Shown here: one piece after another, positions 9,465-18,227 of the stretch
Layout: each line of letters opens with the position of its first letter
How positions within the stretch are numbered: the first letter of the stretch is position 1
Origin: Desulfobacterales bacterium
GTDB lineage: Bacteria > Desulfobacterota > Desulfobacteria > Desulfobacterales > JAHEIW01
DNA length: 64,000 nt
Assembly (NCBI GenBank): GCA_030066985.1
Contig: JASJAN010000002.1
Coordinates: 1-64,000 of the forward strand
Reading direction: 5' to 3'
Notes under the pieces: model-generated
Seen by the model: only the letters and a program-made list of their open reading frames with translations
What the model was told of the DNA's origin: nothing
Databases searched by the model: none
Translations under genes and position numbers: made by a program

Positions 9465-9551
9465 TTATAGCCACTCAGTAAAGCGATGGGTGTTCTCCGG
9501 GTCCAGGTTTAATGGGTTAAAGTATTCCGGATCAAAGCAACCTAACATCAT
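9465..9551 (-). CDS. Tiny ORF (28 aa) coupled to its neighbours
   Basis: It starts MMLGCFDPEYFNPLNL and ends RFTEWL. Its ATG overlaps the stop of the preceding 53-aa ORF in a TGATG arrangement. Its stop lies 5 bp before the GTG of the Fe-S protein gene. The tight coupling on one strand is the main evidence. The peptide resembles nothing I know, and it could be a translational coupler rather than a functional protein. Confidence 0.35.
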   Translation of the reverse strand: MMLGCFDPEYFNPLNLDPENTHRFTEWL

Positions 9552-9712
9552 CAACTGTCGAATAGCAAATCGTTATTGATACCCGCTTGTTCTGCTAATG
9601 ATGAGATGTTGACATCTTCGCCGCTGTTTTCATCCTTTAAAAAATTGCACATCCCATTCAGAGCACACTTCGGGCAACCATCTAAAAACCTTGACGATAA
9701 CAAAGATCTCAT
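9551..9712 (-). CDS. Small Cys-motif protein (53 aa)
   Basis: It has a GCPKCALNGMC segment at residues 12-22, three cysteines that could bind metal, then an acidic tail. It overlaps the next tiny ORF by one base (TGATG) and lies upstream of the Fe-S protein gene on the same strand. No clear ribosome site precedes its ATG. An attenuator-like pair of hairpins precedes it (9774-9836). It may be a metal-binding partner of the downstream Fe-S protein. Reality of the gene is moderate at best. Confidence 0.4.
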   Translation of the reverse strand: MRSLLSSRFLDGCPKCALNGMCNFLKDENSGEDVNISSLAEQAGINNDLLFDS

Positions 9713-9773
9713 GGTATTTAGCGGTTGGAATTTCTAAACGCGCACCCCTTGTTAAGGGAATGTCATGAAACGA

Positions 9774-9836
9774 GTAAAAAAAACCCTGTTTTCTGATAGA
9801 AAGACAGGGTTCTGAGTTTGTAGCGCCTGCCCTGTC
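9774..9836 (-). promoter_or_regulatory. Attenuator-like hairpin pair upstream of the mini-operon
   Basis: Read on the minus strand, GACAGGG (9836-9830) can pair with CCCTGTC (9809-9803). The latter can instead pair with ACAGGGTT (9789-9782), which is followed by eight U residues. The two pairings exclude each other, as in a terminator/antiterminator switch. A -10 match TATATT (plus-strand 9845-9850) lies just upstream. No leader peptide or known ligand motif was found. Confidence 0.45.
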
Positions 9837-9901
9837 ACTGTTTGAATATAAGTAAAGTGGATTAGGGAACAACTTATCTGAAAATAATCCAGAGGGCGCA
9901 G

Positions 9902-10099
9902 ATGAAGCCATTACAGCTGGACGTCATATATAAGCTGTTGGGAACCCATAACATACCGGGCTCTCCCCAAGAACTCGAAATTTTGTCCATCCGGATTACG
10001 GAACTGGTTCAAGCCAATGGCGAGCAGTGGGTCCGTGAAAACCGCCAAAAGCTCATCGATGAATGGTACTATATCGTGCGCCAGGGAATCATCCATTGA
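9902..10099 (+). CDS. Small conserved-type hypothetical protein (65 aa)
   Basis: It has a GAGGG ribosome site 6 bp before ATG. It is predicted mostly helical, soluble and without cysteines (core LEILSIRITELV then WVRENRQKLIDEWYYI). It is divergent from the mini-operon at 8960-9712 across a short region, so the promoters may be shared. The family is not recognised. Good start signals and amphipathic composition support a real gene. Confidence 0.55.
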   Translation: MKPLQLDVIYKLLGTHNIPGSPQELEILSIRITELVQANGEQWVRENRQKLIDEWYYIVRQGIIH

Positions 10100-10168
10100 A
10101 ATCATAGTTTTAAACCTTATACTAATATCTAAATTGTGCATGAGTCGGAGGCTTTCATAGGCAACCCA

Positions 10169-10216
10169 TTTAAGGGCGAAGCTAACCGCCGAAGAGCGGA
10201 TAGCTTCGCCCTTAAA
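10169..10216. repeat. 16 bp perfect inverted repeat
   Basis: TTTAAGGGCGAAGCTA at 10169-10184 and its exact complement at 10201-10216 flank a 16 bp spacer. It sits between the small gene at 9902 and the oxidoreductase gene. It lacks a T-run, so a repeat element or bidirectional stem is more likely than a classical terminator. Confidence 0.6.
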
Positions 10217-10292
10217 CATCCGCCTGTGGCGGGCCTATAGGAGCCTCAAGGCGAAGACCAAAGGGTGAAATTTAGGTATCAAGGAGGAGAAG

Positions 10293-11402
10293 ATGAAATC
10301 CTTGTTCGAAACCTCTGAAATTAACGGTATGCAACTGCAAAATCGGTTTGTGCGCTCGGCCACCTGGGAAGGCCTGGCTACCGAAGACGGAAGCTGCACG
10401 CCACCATTGGTTGAAATGATGGAAGCACTGGCTGCCGGTGGTGTTGGATTGATCATCAGCAGCCATGCCTATATTCAAAAAGTCGGCCAGGCCGGTACCG
10501 GTCAACTGGGCATCCATAACGATGATATGATTTCAGGGCTCAAAGAGATGACCGCTGCCGTCCACGGCCAAAAAGGCAAGATTGTCTGCCAGCTGGCTCA
10601 TGCCGGCTTTTTTGGCAATGAGAAATTGTCCGGTCAAACGCCGATCGCACCTTCGGCTATAGACGGTATTGCCGAGGGCATGCGCAAGGAGATGACAATG
10701 GATGATATCCAGAGAGTGATCAGCGCCTTTGCCACGGCAGCCCGCAGGGCCAAAGTCGCCGGCTTTGACGGTATTCAGATCCACGGTGCCCACGGCTATC
10801 TGCTCAGCGAGTTCATCTCGCCCATGTTCAATCACCGCACGGATGAATATGGCGGTTCCATCGAAAATCGCGCCAGACTGCCCCTGGAAGTGCTGCGGGC
10901 CATCCGGGAGGCTGTCGGTGCCGATTACCCGGTTCTCATCAAAATGAATTGTAAAGATTTTAGCGACAACGGTTTACAACCCGCAGAATTTGTTCAGGTT
11001 GGAAAGATACTTGCAGATGCCGGTATTGACGCCATTGAAATCAGCGGCGGTCTGCCGATCAGCCCCAAGACCCGCCCAAGCCAACTGGGTATCAACAAAG
11101 AGGAAAAAGAGGCCTATTTTCAGGAAGAAGCCAAAGCGCTCAGAAAAGAATCCGATGTGACCCTCATACTGGTCGGCGGAAACCGCTCTTATCACGTCGC
11201 CGAAAACCTGATTACCGATGGCGTGGCGGATTATATTTCCATGAGCCGTCCGTTTATTCGGGAACCCCACCTGATCAACCGCTGGAAAGCCGGCGATCTC
11301 ACCAAAGCCACCTGTGTATCGGATAATATGTGCTTCAAGCCGGCCATCAAGGGCGAGGGCATCTACTGCCTCACCGAAGAACGGGAACAGGCCAAAGAAT
11401 AA
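10293..11402 (+). CDS. NADH:flavin oxidoreductase, old yellow enzyme family
   Basis: 369 residues, strong AAGGAGG ribosome site. It is an FMN-binding TIM barrel with the family hallmarks GVGLIISSHAYI, a QLAHAG strand, the catalytic-type HGAHGYLLSEF, then NHRTDEYGGSIENR. A C-terminal strand SMSRPFIREP precedes the phosphate-binding region, and three cysteines follow near the end (CVSDNMC, YC). Such enzymes reduce activated C=C bonds of enones or act as dienoyl-CoA-type reductases when fused to further domains. This one is single-domain. Physiological substrate unknown. Confidence 0.9.
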   Translation: MKSLFETSEINGMQLQNRFVRSATWEGLATEDGSCTPPLVEMMEALAAGGVGLIISSHAYIQKVGQAGTGQLGIHNDDMISGLKEMTAAVHGQKGKIVCQLAHAGFFGNEKLSGQTPIAPSAIDGIAEGMRKEMTMDDIQRVISAFATAARRAKVAGFDGIQIHGAHGYLLSEFISPMFNHRTDEYGGSIENRARLPLEVLRAIREAVGADYPVLIKMNCKDFSDNGLQPAEFVQVGKILADAGIDAIEISGGLPISPKTRPSQLGINKEEKEAYFQEEAKALRKESDVTLILVGGNRSYHVAENLITDGVADYISMSRPFIREPHLINRWKAGDLTKATCVSDNMCFKPAIKGEGIYCLTEEREQAKE

Positions 11403-11524
11403 GGTGTCAGGTGTCAGGCCACAGTATGTCAATCGCAGCCTGAAATCTCTCTCAAAATGCTTGTTGTCCACAGGTTTTAAGGCCAAAATTAGGCCCATCG
11501 GGCCAAAGACTGACACCTGACACC
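11403..11524. repeat. 15 bp inverted repeat flanking a 92 bp spacer
   Basis: GGTGTCAGGTGTCAG at 11403-11417, immediately after the oxidoreductase stop, is the exact complement of 11510-11524. The arms themselves contain a GTGTCAG direct repeat. This is a common form of intergenic repeat and could also stabilise the upstream mRNA. Confidence 0.6.
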
Positions 11525-11613
11525 CGAAACCTGACATCTCCATTAAATAGTAGAAGGCTATATAGCTGGAGCGAATCCCATTGATAGAAAGATCTATAAT
11601 GTAGACTTTAAAT

Positions 11614-12000
11614 ATGAAGACGGTGACGGCGGCGATATTGGAAAAAGACGGCAAGATCCTGATTGCCCGGCGCAAGGCCGATGACCGCCAGGCCGGCAAA
11701 TGGGAATTTCCCGGTGGTACGCTTGAAGCCGGCGAGACGCCGCAGGCCTGCCTGCAGCGGGAAATGAAGGAAGAATTCGGCATTGGCGTCACAGTCGGCC
11801 GATACTTTGGTCAAAGCGTCTATCAGTACGACCACGGTGCGATCAGGCTGATGGCGTATCGCGCAAGCTGGACATCCGGCAGCATCACTTTAAATGATCA
11901 TGCCGATTACAGGTGGGTATCCCCCGAACAGTTATCTAATTATGATTTTGCGCCGGCAGATATTCCTTTTGTCGACCAATTGCAGCGCAAGGATAAATAG
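11614..12000 (+). CDS. mutT: MutT-type Nudix hydrolase
   Basis: 128 residues, the usual size for MutT. It has a complete Nudix box: GGTLEAGE then TPQACLQREMKEEFGI, matching Gx5Ex7REUxEExGU. The likely role is hydrolysis of oxidised nucleotides such as 8-oxo-dGTP, which lowers mutation. The N-terminal ILIARRKADD and KWEFPGG are typical of MutT/NudG. It is a single gene, with the following gene convergent. Exact substrate within the MutT group is uncertain. Confidence 0.88.
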   Translation: MKTVTAAILEKDGKILIARRKADDRQAGKWEFPGGTLEAGETPQACLQREMKEEFGIGVTVGRYFGQSVYQYDHGAIRLMAYRASWTSGSITLNDHADYRWVSPEQLSNYDFAPADIPFVDQLQRKDK

Positions 12001-12015
12001 GACGCTTTTTTTCGG

Positions 12016-12828
12016 CTAATTGGATGGCTTCGCATTCAGCCGGTGGGCACCGCAGAAAATGTATAACCCCTCGTCGTCGACCAGAGTTGCCAGGGTCATG
12101 TTGAGTTGAGTGGCCAGATCAACAGCCAGCGCCGTCGGTCGCGATAATGCAAAAATGGCCGGAATGCGCGCACGGGCCGCTTTCTGTACCAGCTCGTAGC
12201 TGATACGGGATGACAAAATAACCAGCGCCGCGCTGTCAAGCTTTCCTTCGAGCAACGCCTTGCCAATGGCTTTATCCAGGGCATTGTGCCGCCCCACATC
12301 TTCAGCCACAGACAGCAACTCGTAATTTGAATCGTAAAGCACTGCCGCATGAGACGCTTTGGTCCGCCGGCGCAGGGTTTGCTGATCGGTAATATTTTCA
12401 AGACAGGCACAGGCCCGCTCAACATCCAGAGGCGATTCGTTTTTGACGGGTTCAATCAACTGGTAAAGCTCTTCGACCAGCTCTTTGCCGCAAATGCCGC
12501 AACTGGTCTGGCTGATGTAGCCGCGCCGATCAAGCGTATCCGGTATATTTTTTCTTCTGGCAGAGGTTAAGGTGACAGCAATCACATTGGTATCTTCGCC
12601 GTCGCAGAAGGCAATCGAGGTGACGTCATCCAGTGTGTCGATGATGCCTTCCCCCAGGCAAAATCCGGCCGCATGGGCTTTTTCATCTCCCGGTGTGCGC
12701 ATGATCACCGAATAGGGCTTTCCCTCCAGACGGATCGAGAGCGGTTCTTCGCCGACAAGGTGATTGCCGGTGGTTTTATGGGCCCCTTGATCCCAGAAGA
12801 AAATCTTATGATTGTTTGAATCGCTCAT
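12016..12828 (-). CDS. fdhD: Formate dehydrogenase accessory sulfurtransferase FdhD
   Basis: 270 residues. It carries the CGICG motif (in QTSCGICGKEL), the cysteine pair of FdhD that passes sulfur from IscS to the molybdenum cofactor of formate dehydrogenase. EDVGRHNALDKAIG and SSRISYELVQKAA are further family signatures. It is required for active formate dehydrogenase. No formate dehydrogenase gene lies in the window. It follows the HMG-CoA lyase gene on the same strand, about 100 bp apart, so co-transcription is possible but not functionally obvious. Confidence 0.93.
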   Translation of the reverse strand: MSDSNNHKIFFWDQGAHKTTGNHLVGEEPLSIRLEGKPYSVIMRTPGDEKAHAAGFCLGEGIIDTLDDVTSIAFCDGEDTNVIAVTLTSARRKNIPDTLDRRGYISQTSCGICGKELVEELYQLIEPVKNESPLDVERACACLENITDQQTLRRRTKASHAAVLYDSNYELLSVAEDVGRHNALDKAIGKALLEGKLDSAALVILSSRISYELVQKAARARIPAIFALSRPTALAVDLATQLNMTLATLVDDEGLYIFCGAHRLNAKPSN

Positions 12829-12932
12829 CGGTTTTTCCGAAAGACAGCAAAAATTGAAGCATCACCAGTGTCGGTGCTAAATTTAAGATAACGGTCACAA
12901 ACGACATTTTCAAGAGCTGCAACCGTTTAAGA

Positions 12933-13850
12933 TCACAGCAACTGAATATCATCCCTGGCCAGTAGGCGGTGCATCTTGCCGGCAAATTGTTTCTTGAAAA
13001 AGGATTCCAATTCCCGGCTGATGGCAGCAACCTTGCCGGCATCGATACCAGTATCAATCCCCATCTGAGATAGCATCCACACCAGATCTTCGGTGGCGAT
13101 GTTGCCGGAGGCACCTTTGATAAAGGGGCAGCCGCCGATGCCACCGAAGGTCGTATCGAAATGATCCACTCCAAGCGACAGCGCCGCCAGAACATTAGCA
13201 AGGCCTTTGCCTTCTGTATCATGCAGATGCAAAATCACCGGAGTCCCATTGGCCAGCTTAATGACCCGGGCGCAGATCTGTTGAATCGATTGTGGATTGG
13301 CCATACCGGTGGTGTCTGCCAGCACGATTTCATCAATACCCTGGTCGAGCTGCTCTTTGACGATATCAAAAACAACTTCAGGATCGATGGCCCCCTCGAA
13401 TCGACAGCCAAAGACACATTGCAGACCGCCACTGACGGTCAGCCCATGTGTTTTACCGATCTTGATCATGTCGGCAAACTGCCGTCGGGCATCGGTCAGA
13501 GAGGCATTGGCATTTTTGCGACTGTGGGTATCACTGGCGGAGATCGAAGCCGCAACGTGCTTTAGACCCGCAGCCGCTGCGCGCTCGATGCCTCTGGCAT
13601 TCAGCACCAGGGCGCTATAGGTCACGCCGGGCCGCTGTTTCAGGCCGGCACACAGCGCTTCGGCATCGGCCATTTGCGGCATCAGTTTGGGATTCACAAA
13701 CGAAACGATCTGAATACGCCGCACACCGCCATCGACCAGAGCGTCGATCAGCGCTAATTTCTTTTCGGTGGGCACGAGGGCTTTTTCGCTCTGCAGACCA
13801 TCGCGCAGCCCCTGCTCTTCAATGACCACCTTGGAAGGATGTTGCTTCAT
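12933..13850 (-). CDS. mvaB: Hydroxymethylglutaryl-CoA lyase
   Basis: 305 residues, normal length. It is a TIM barrel of the HMGL-like family with the N-terminal EQGLRDGLQSE (catalytic Arg-Asp). The metal and substrate site includes HLHDTEGKG, and the signature loop is GIGGCPFIKGASGNIATED with the catalytic cysteine. It cleaves HMG-CoA to acetyl-CoA and acetoacetate at the end of leucine breakdown. No other leucine-catabolism genes are adjacent. Related lyases acting on other 3-hydroxy-3-methyl acyl-CoAs cannot be excluded. Confidence 0.9.
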   Translation of the reverse strand: MKQHPSKVVIEEQGLRDGLQSEKALVPTEKKLALIDALVDGGVRRIQIVSFVNPKLMPQMADAEALCAGLKQRPGVTYSALVLNARGIERAAAAGLKHVAASISASDTHSRKNANASLTDARRQFADMIKIGKTHGLTVSGGLQCVFGCRFEGAIDPEVVFDIVKEQLDQGIDEIVLADTTGMANPQSIQQICARVIKLANGTPVILHLHDTEGKGLANVLAALSLGVDHFDTTFGGIGGCPFIKGASGNIATEDLVWMLSQMGIDTGIDAGKVAAISRELESFFKKQFAGKMHRLLARDDIQLL

Positions 13851-13944
13851 CGTCTTTACCGGCTATTAGGGCTGCTTCCTACAAGCAGTAGGGCAAACTA
13901 CATTTAATGTAATCAATCTTCTTTAAAAATGAATTCGTTAAAAT

Positions 13945-14075
13945 CACAAATTTCAAGCATCAAATAACAAATAAATCTCAATTCTCAATTTCTCAATGAC
14001 CCAAACATGTTTGATATTTTGAATTTTGGTCATTTGGATTTATTTGATATTTGAGTTTTGGGATTTGGGATTTAA
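13945..14075. repeat. AT-rich imperfect inverted repeat
   Basis: The 13851-14290 gap is AT-rich. The two sides of this part are loosely complementary (ATCAAATAACAAATAAAT against ATTTATTTGATATTTGA, with related TTTGGGATTT units). I see no gene in the gap. Confidence 0.4.
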
Positions 14076-14290
14076 TAATTTGTGTGTTTGGAAATTTTCC
14101 TCATTTAAGAATCAATGAAATGTTGTTATATCTTTAAGACCCATTAGGATCAACCTCTTTTGACTATCGCACCCCTGCACCCTCTCCATCATCTGCTTTG
14201 ACCTATTCCAATTTTTAATATAAAATTAAAGTTTATGGTTGAACAGATCCCTGGAACATTCCACACAGTTATACAACACTAACTTTGCAT

Positions 14291-14788
14291 ATGAAGCGAC
14301 GGAGCAAACATAAAGCATGCTGGATTATCGCGCTCTGCCTTTATGGCGCCATGATGCTGGCACCGGCTGCCATGCCGCTGGTCTGGGCCGAACAGAAGAC
14401 CAAAGAGGAAAAACAGCGGCAGCGCATGCTTAACCTGGAAGCCGCCAATGCACTCTGGCGATTGAAACGGGCCCTGGAAAAGGAAGGGTTTTACGCCGGT
14501 CGCGTCCGGCTCAATGTCTGGCGGGCGGCCGCCATCGATGCCGGCAAATTCGATCCCCAGAAATACGAAGAATTTAGGCTGCAGTTGTATCAAAAATCGG
14601 TAGACGTCTCCTTAGAATGTTTTGAATTTTACATCCAGCAGAACAGCCCGCATGATGCCAAAATGTGCCTGCAGACCTGGAAGGCGCACGCTCAGGAGAT
14701 TGACCAATTCGACGAGGACACTTACAACGAGCTCGACCAGCGTCTCGAGGATTTAAAAAATAATCCGCCCCAATCACCTTCCGAATAA
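14291..14788 (+). CDS. Secreted helical protein of unknown function
   Basis: 165 residues from the ATG at 14291 (a TTG two codons earlier is less likely). The N-terminus is basic then hydrophobic (ACWIIALCLYGAMMLAPAA) and ends near VWA-E, a classical signal peptide. The mature part is helical and charged, rich in Glu and Lys, with two cysteines (LECFEF, KMCLQ). It precedes the two lipoprotein genes and the caspase-like gene on the same strand. No family recognised. Confidence 0.6.
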   Translation: MKRRSKHKACWIIALCLYGAMMLAPAAMPLVWAEQKTKEEKQRQRMLNLEAANALWRLKRALEKEGFYAGRVRLNVWRAAAIDAGKFDPQKYEEFRLQLYQKSVDVSLECFEFYIQQNSPHDAKMCLQTWKAHAQEIDQFDEDTYNELDQRLEDLKNNPPQSPSE

Positions 14789-14913
14789 TATTCCGGCCCG
14801 GGCGGTAGGATTTGACAATCCCAGCTAATTTTTAGTAATTTAGCTCCTACCAGCAATACACCCATACCTTCTTCTAAATAACGCTTTTTTCTAGCCGGTC
14901 AGGAGGGCAATTC

Positions 14914-15729
14914 ATGCCAGACAAAACAGCCGGTTTTATCACTGCTATCCTATCCCTTGCCCTTTTCAGCGCCCTGCTGTCATGCGCCTCTGACAACGCA
15001 ACCTTGCAAATTGAAAACAGCCTTCCGCAAACTGAACTTTCTCATTACAATGATTCTTTTGATGAAATGCGCGAAGATCTGTGGGATAGAGCCGACCATT
15101 TGTATCGCGAAGAACAAATGCAAAATTTCAAACCGGCGGACATGTATTTTAAAGATGGCAAATTGTTGCTTCAAACCCGAACCGAAGGTTTCAGCAAAGG
15201 GGGGCTTGTTAGCAAGTACAGGCTCAGGGGGGATTTCGACATTCAGCTCGATTTCTTGATGGATTTTACCAGAGATACCGCTGTTGAATATATGGATCAG
15301 GTATTCCTTATAAGTGTATTCGACAATCGTGAGCAAATATCTAAAATCAATGCTGTAACGATCGGCCTGTCCATCAGATGGGGAGACGAGCAGGGCTACC
15401 TCTTCAGCTTAGGTTTCATCGATGGGAAAAGAAAAGGCAGCTTCGGGAATAGGAAACAAGGCTTCTCCGATAAAATCAGTAATTTCAAAGGATCGTTTCG
15501 TATTGTCAGAAGCGGGGAGTACATTAGCACCTTATATAAAGAGGCAGGCGCAACCGACTGGACCCAAAAACTCACAGCCCGCGTAAGCGCTAATGATATG
15601 CTGTTTGGCTTTCAGTTACGAAATTTTTTCCCGGAGAGCACCACTATACGGGCAAAACACTCGACAAAGGCAATGATTGATCGCTTTACCGTAAATGCTG
15701 CGCACAAAATAATTGAAGAAAAAATCTGA
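14914..15729 (+). CDS. Lipoprotein, first of a tandem pair
   Basis: 271 residues. The signal ends in a lipobox (SALLSC), so it is probably anchored to a membrane. The mature part begins SDNATLQIENSLPQ and contains DSFDEMREDLWDRA, then beta-rich sequence with repeated Phe and Gly (KYRLRGDFDIQLDF). The pattern suggests a jelly-roll or lectin-like fold, but I do not recognise a named family. The next gene encodes a close paralogue, so the pair arose by tandem duplication. GGAGGG lies upstream of the ATG. Confidence 0.7.
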   Translation: MPDKTAGFITAILSLALFSALLSCASDNATLQIENSLPQTELSHYNDSFDEMREDLWDRADHLYREEQMQNFKPADMYFKDGKLLLQTRTEGFSKGGLVSKYRLRGDFDIQLDFLMDFTRDTAVEYMDQVFLISVFDNREQISKINAVTIGLSIRWGDEQGYLFSLGFIDGKRKGSFGNRKQGFSDKISNFKGSFRIVRSGEYISTLYKEAGATDWTQKLTARVSANDMLFGFQLRNFFPESTTIRAKHSTKAMIDRFTVNAAHKIIEEKI

Positions 15730-15815
15730 ATTTGCATTTTAACCCGCTGTTTCACAAGCAGGGCTAACATGCATGATTATCGCGCTGATGCGCCTACCAG
15801 ACGGAGGCCTGCATA

Positions 15816-16604
15816 ATGAGACATAAAAAGACCGGTTTCATCATCGGGTCTCTGTCACTCACCATTCTCACCGCCCTGCTGTCATGCGCCACCGATAATG
15901 CGCCCTCGCAAATCGAAACCAGCCTGCCGCAAAGCGAGTTTGCCTATTTTAACGACTCGTTTGACAACATGCGAGAAGATCTGTGGGACCGGGCCGGATA
16001 TTTGTACCGCAAACAGCAAATGAAAAATTTTAAGCCGGCACATATGGGTTTTAAAGACGGTAAGCTGACGATTGAAACCCGCACCGGCGGATTCAGTAAA
16101 GGAGGCTTTGGCTCCCGGTTCGCGTTCAGAGGAGATTTCGACATCCAGCTGGATTGCCGTATGATTTTTAAAAAAGGCATCTACGGCATGGATCAAATGT
16201 TCGCTTTGGGCGTTGTCAGCACAGGCGCAAAAACGGGCAAATTAAGCTTTATGAGCATTGGCCTGTCCATGAAGGGGGGAACGAACCAGGCCTATCTGTT
16301 CTGCAATTACGCCGTGAATGAACGCAGGAAAAAAGGTTATTCGAAGAAAATTAAGTATTTCAACGGTTCATTTCGTATAATGAGAACTGGTATAAAGATC
16401 ATTACACTTTATAAAGAAAAGGGCTCCATCGAGTGGACAAAAATGAGCACCTTCAGCGTAACGGATGGTGATATGCTGGTTGGTTTTCAAGTTCGGAATT
16501 TCTTTGTTAACAGAACATCCATTCGGGCGGATTATTCGGTAAGCGCTGCGATCGATAGATTTCAAATAAATTCCGCCCAGCAAATAATTGAAGACGACAT
16601 TTGA
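15816..16604 (+). CDS. Lipoprotein, second of a tandem pair
   Basis: 262 residues, paralogous to the preceding gene along its whole length: lipobox TALLSC, FNDSFDNMREDLWDRAG, NFKPAHMGFKDGKL, FRGDFDIQLD, a YKEKGSIEWTK strand and a C-terminal AAIDRFQINSAQQIIE. It has shorter loops than its sister. The conserved N-terminal DSFD..REDLWDRA and the C-terminal DRF segment are the best markers of this family. Close spacing suggests one transcript with the caspase-like gene that follows 88 bp later. Confidence 0.7.
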   Translation: MRHKKTGFIIGSLSLTILTALLSCATDNAPSQIETSLPQSEFAYFNDSFDNMREDLWDRAGYLYRKQQMKNFKPAHMGFKDGKLTIETRTGGFSKGGFGSRFAFRGDFDIQLDCRMIFKKGIYGMDQMFALGVVSTGAKTGKLSFMSIGLSMKGGTNQAYLFCNYAVNERRKKGYSKKIKYFNGSFRIMRTGIKIITLYKEKGSIEWTKMSTFSVTDGDMLVGFQVRNFFVNRTSIRADYSVSAAIDRFQINSAQQIIEDDI

Positions 16605-16692
16605 ATTTAGATTCAATTGTGTCCGTTATGTTCAACTTATGCATGAGGCATTTGATATTCGATCAAAACAGGCGATCACTTAGGTCCAAGCA

Positions 16693-18207
16693 ATGTATTA
16701 TGTGAAGCTCATCGCGGTCTTTTGTTTTTTGTTTCCGTTATCGGCCGGTCAGGCCCAAGCAACTGACAGTGCAAATTTGCCGGCCGGATGCGGTGAGGCC
16801 TTGCATTTATTCTGGAAGGGCCGTATGGCCAAAGACGCCAACCGGGCCCGCCAGTATTTTGAGGAAACCATCAAATTGTGTCCGGGCTTCATCCGGCCCT
16901 ATGAACTTGTCGGCAATTATTACCGCAAAGAAAACCAGACGGGAGCGGCTATCGACTATTTTGAAAAAGCCGCCGAGCTGGGCACCACCAATTACAAACT
17001 GTACTATTTGTTGGCCAGTTTGCAATTTCAAAAAGGCGATATGGCGGCAGCTGATCACAACATCAAAAAATCTCTGAGCATCCGCAAAGATTACCCCAAA
17101 GCGCTAAAATTAAACCAGGAGATTGAAAAAGTCAGTGATAACGAAGGGCCTGAGATTATTTTGTACGAGCCTTCCACCCGGCGGGGGATGAAACTTGTTA
17201 AAACTTATGAAAACCTGACGGTGCGGGGGATGGCCAGCGACAAAAGCGGGGTGGCCTGGGTCAAGGTCAATCAACTGGAGGCGTCCCTGGATGAACACGG
17301 CAACTTCCTCAAAGACATCCCCATTCAACTGGGGACCAATACCATTCGGGTGGAAGCCGCCGATACGCTCGGCAATCGGTCGCATATCTCTATTGATATC
17401 GAGGGTGAAAAATACGCTCTGCCGCCGCTGACCCGGGTTGAATCCGCAACCCAGCAAAAAGCGCTTTACGGCCGCTCGTTTGCGGTGGTTATCGGTATTA
17501 ACCAATATGAAAAATGGCCGGGGCTGGAATTTGCGGTGGCTGATGCCCATGCGGTCAAAAATAGACTTCAAAAAACAGGCTTTGATGACATTACCATCAT
17601 CATGGATCAAGCCGCCACGCAGCGGCGGATCCTCAGCGAGCTTTTCCACGAGCTGCCGCAAAAAGTGGGCCGCAATGATCGCGTTCTGTTTTATTTTGCG
17701 GGCCACGGGCAAACGCAAGATATGCCCAGCGGCGGCAAAAAAGGCTACATCATTCCGGTGGATGCCGAAACCGACAGTTATGCCTCAAGCGCCATTTCGA
17801 TGGAGCAGATTCGCAGCCTTTCCAGCCGGATTGCAGCCAAGCACATCTTTTATGTCATGGATTGCTGTTATTCCGGTCTGGGGCTGAACCGTTCGGCCGG
17901 GGTTTGGCCGGGGATCAGCGATTATCTGCGCAAGGTATCGGCCATGCGCGTGGTTCAGATCATCACCGCCGGCGGCCAGGGCGAGCAGGTCCAGGAAAAA
18001 GAAGGCCACGGGTTGTTCACCACGTATTTCATAGAGGCCATTGCGGGGGCAGCCGATCTCAACAAGGACAACGTGGTTACGGGCACCGAACTGGGGGCCT
18101 ACCTGCGACCCACGGTGTCAAATGCATCCCGGCAAACGCAAACACCGCTGTTCGGACGCCTGGAGGGTGAAGGCGAGTTTCTTTTCTTTGTGGATCCCAA
18201 CCGCTAA
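16693..18207 (+). CDS. Secreted TPR and caspase-like (C14) peptidase
   Basis: 504 residues. The signal peptide ends near AQA-TD. Two to three TPR-like repeats follow (about residues 35-140), then an Ig-like beta segment (about 150-245), then a caspase-like domain from about residue 255. It begins FAVVIGINQYE and holds the catalytic dyad: His338 in FAGHGQT and Cys392 in DCCYSG. Such proteins cleave after basic or acidic residues, and bacterial ones are often regulatory. The C-terminal GLFTTYFIEAI and TGTELGAYL are typical of the family. The upstream twin lipoproteins may be partners or substrates; that is inference. Confidence 0.85.
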   Translation: MYYVKLIAVFCFLFPLSAGQAQATDSANLPAGCGEALHLFWKGRMAKDANRARQYFEETIKLCPGFIRPYELVGNYYRKENQTGAAIDYFEKAAELGTTNYKLYYLLASLQFQKGDMAAADHNIKKSLSIRKDYPKALKLNQEIEKVSDNEGPEIILYEPSTRRGMKLVKTYENLTVRGMASDKSGVAWVKVNQLEASLDEHGNFLKDIPIQLGTNTIRVEAADTLGNRSHISIDIEGEKYALPPLTRVESATQQKALYGRSFAVVIGINQYEKWPGLEFAVADAHAVKNRLQKTGFDDITIIMDQAATQRRILSELFHELPQKVGRNDRVLFYFAGHGQTQDMPSGGKKGYIIPVDAETDSYASSAISMEQIRSLSSRIAAKHIFYVMDCCYSGLGLNRSAGVWPGISDYLRKVSAMRVVQIITAGGQGEQVQEKEGHGLFTTYFIEAIAGAADLNKDNVVTGTELGAYLRPTVSNASRQTQTPLFGRLEGEGEFLFFVDPNR

Positions 18208-18227
18208 CCAAAATGAAATTTTAAACA

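Noticed and set aside
10974-11792. 272-codon minus-strand ORF across the oxidoreductase gene
   Set aside because: It is antisense to a clear OYE-family gene and extends through a repeat; no recognisable domain.
17110-17718. 202-codon minus-strand ORF inside the caspase-like gene
   Set aside because: Antisense to conserved TPR/caspase coding sequence; no family features.
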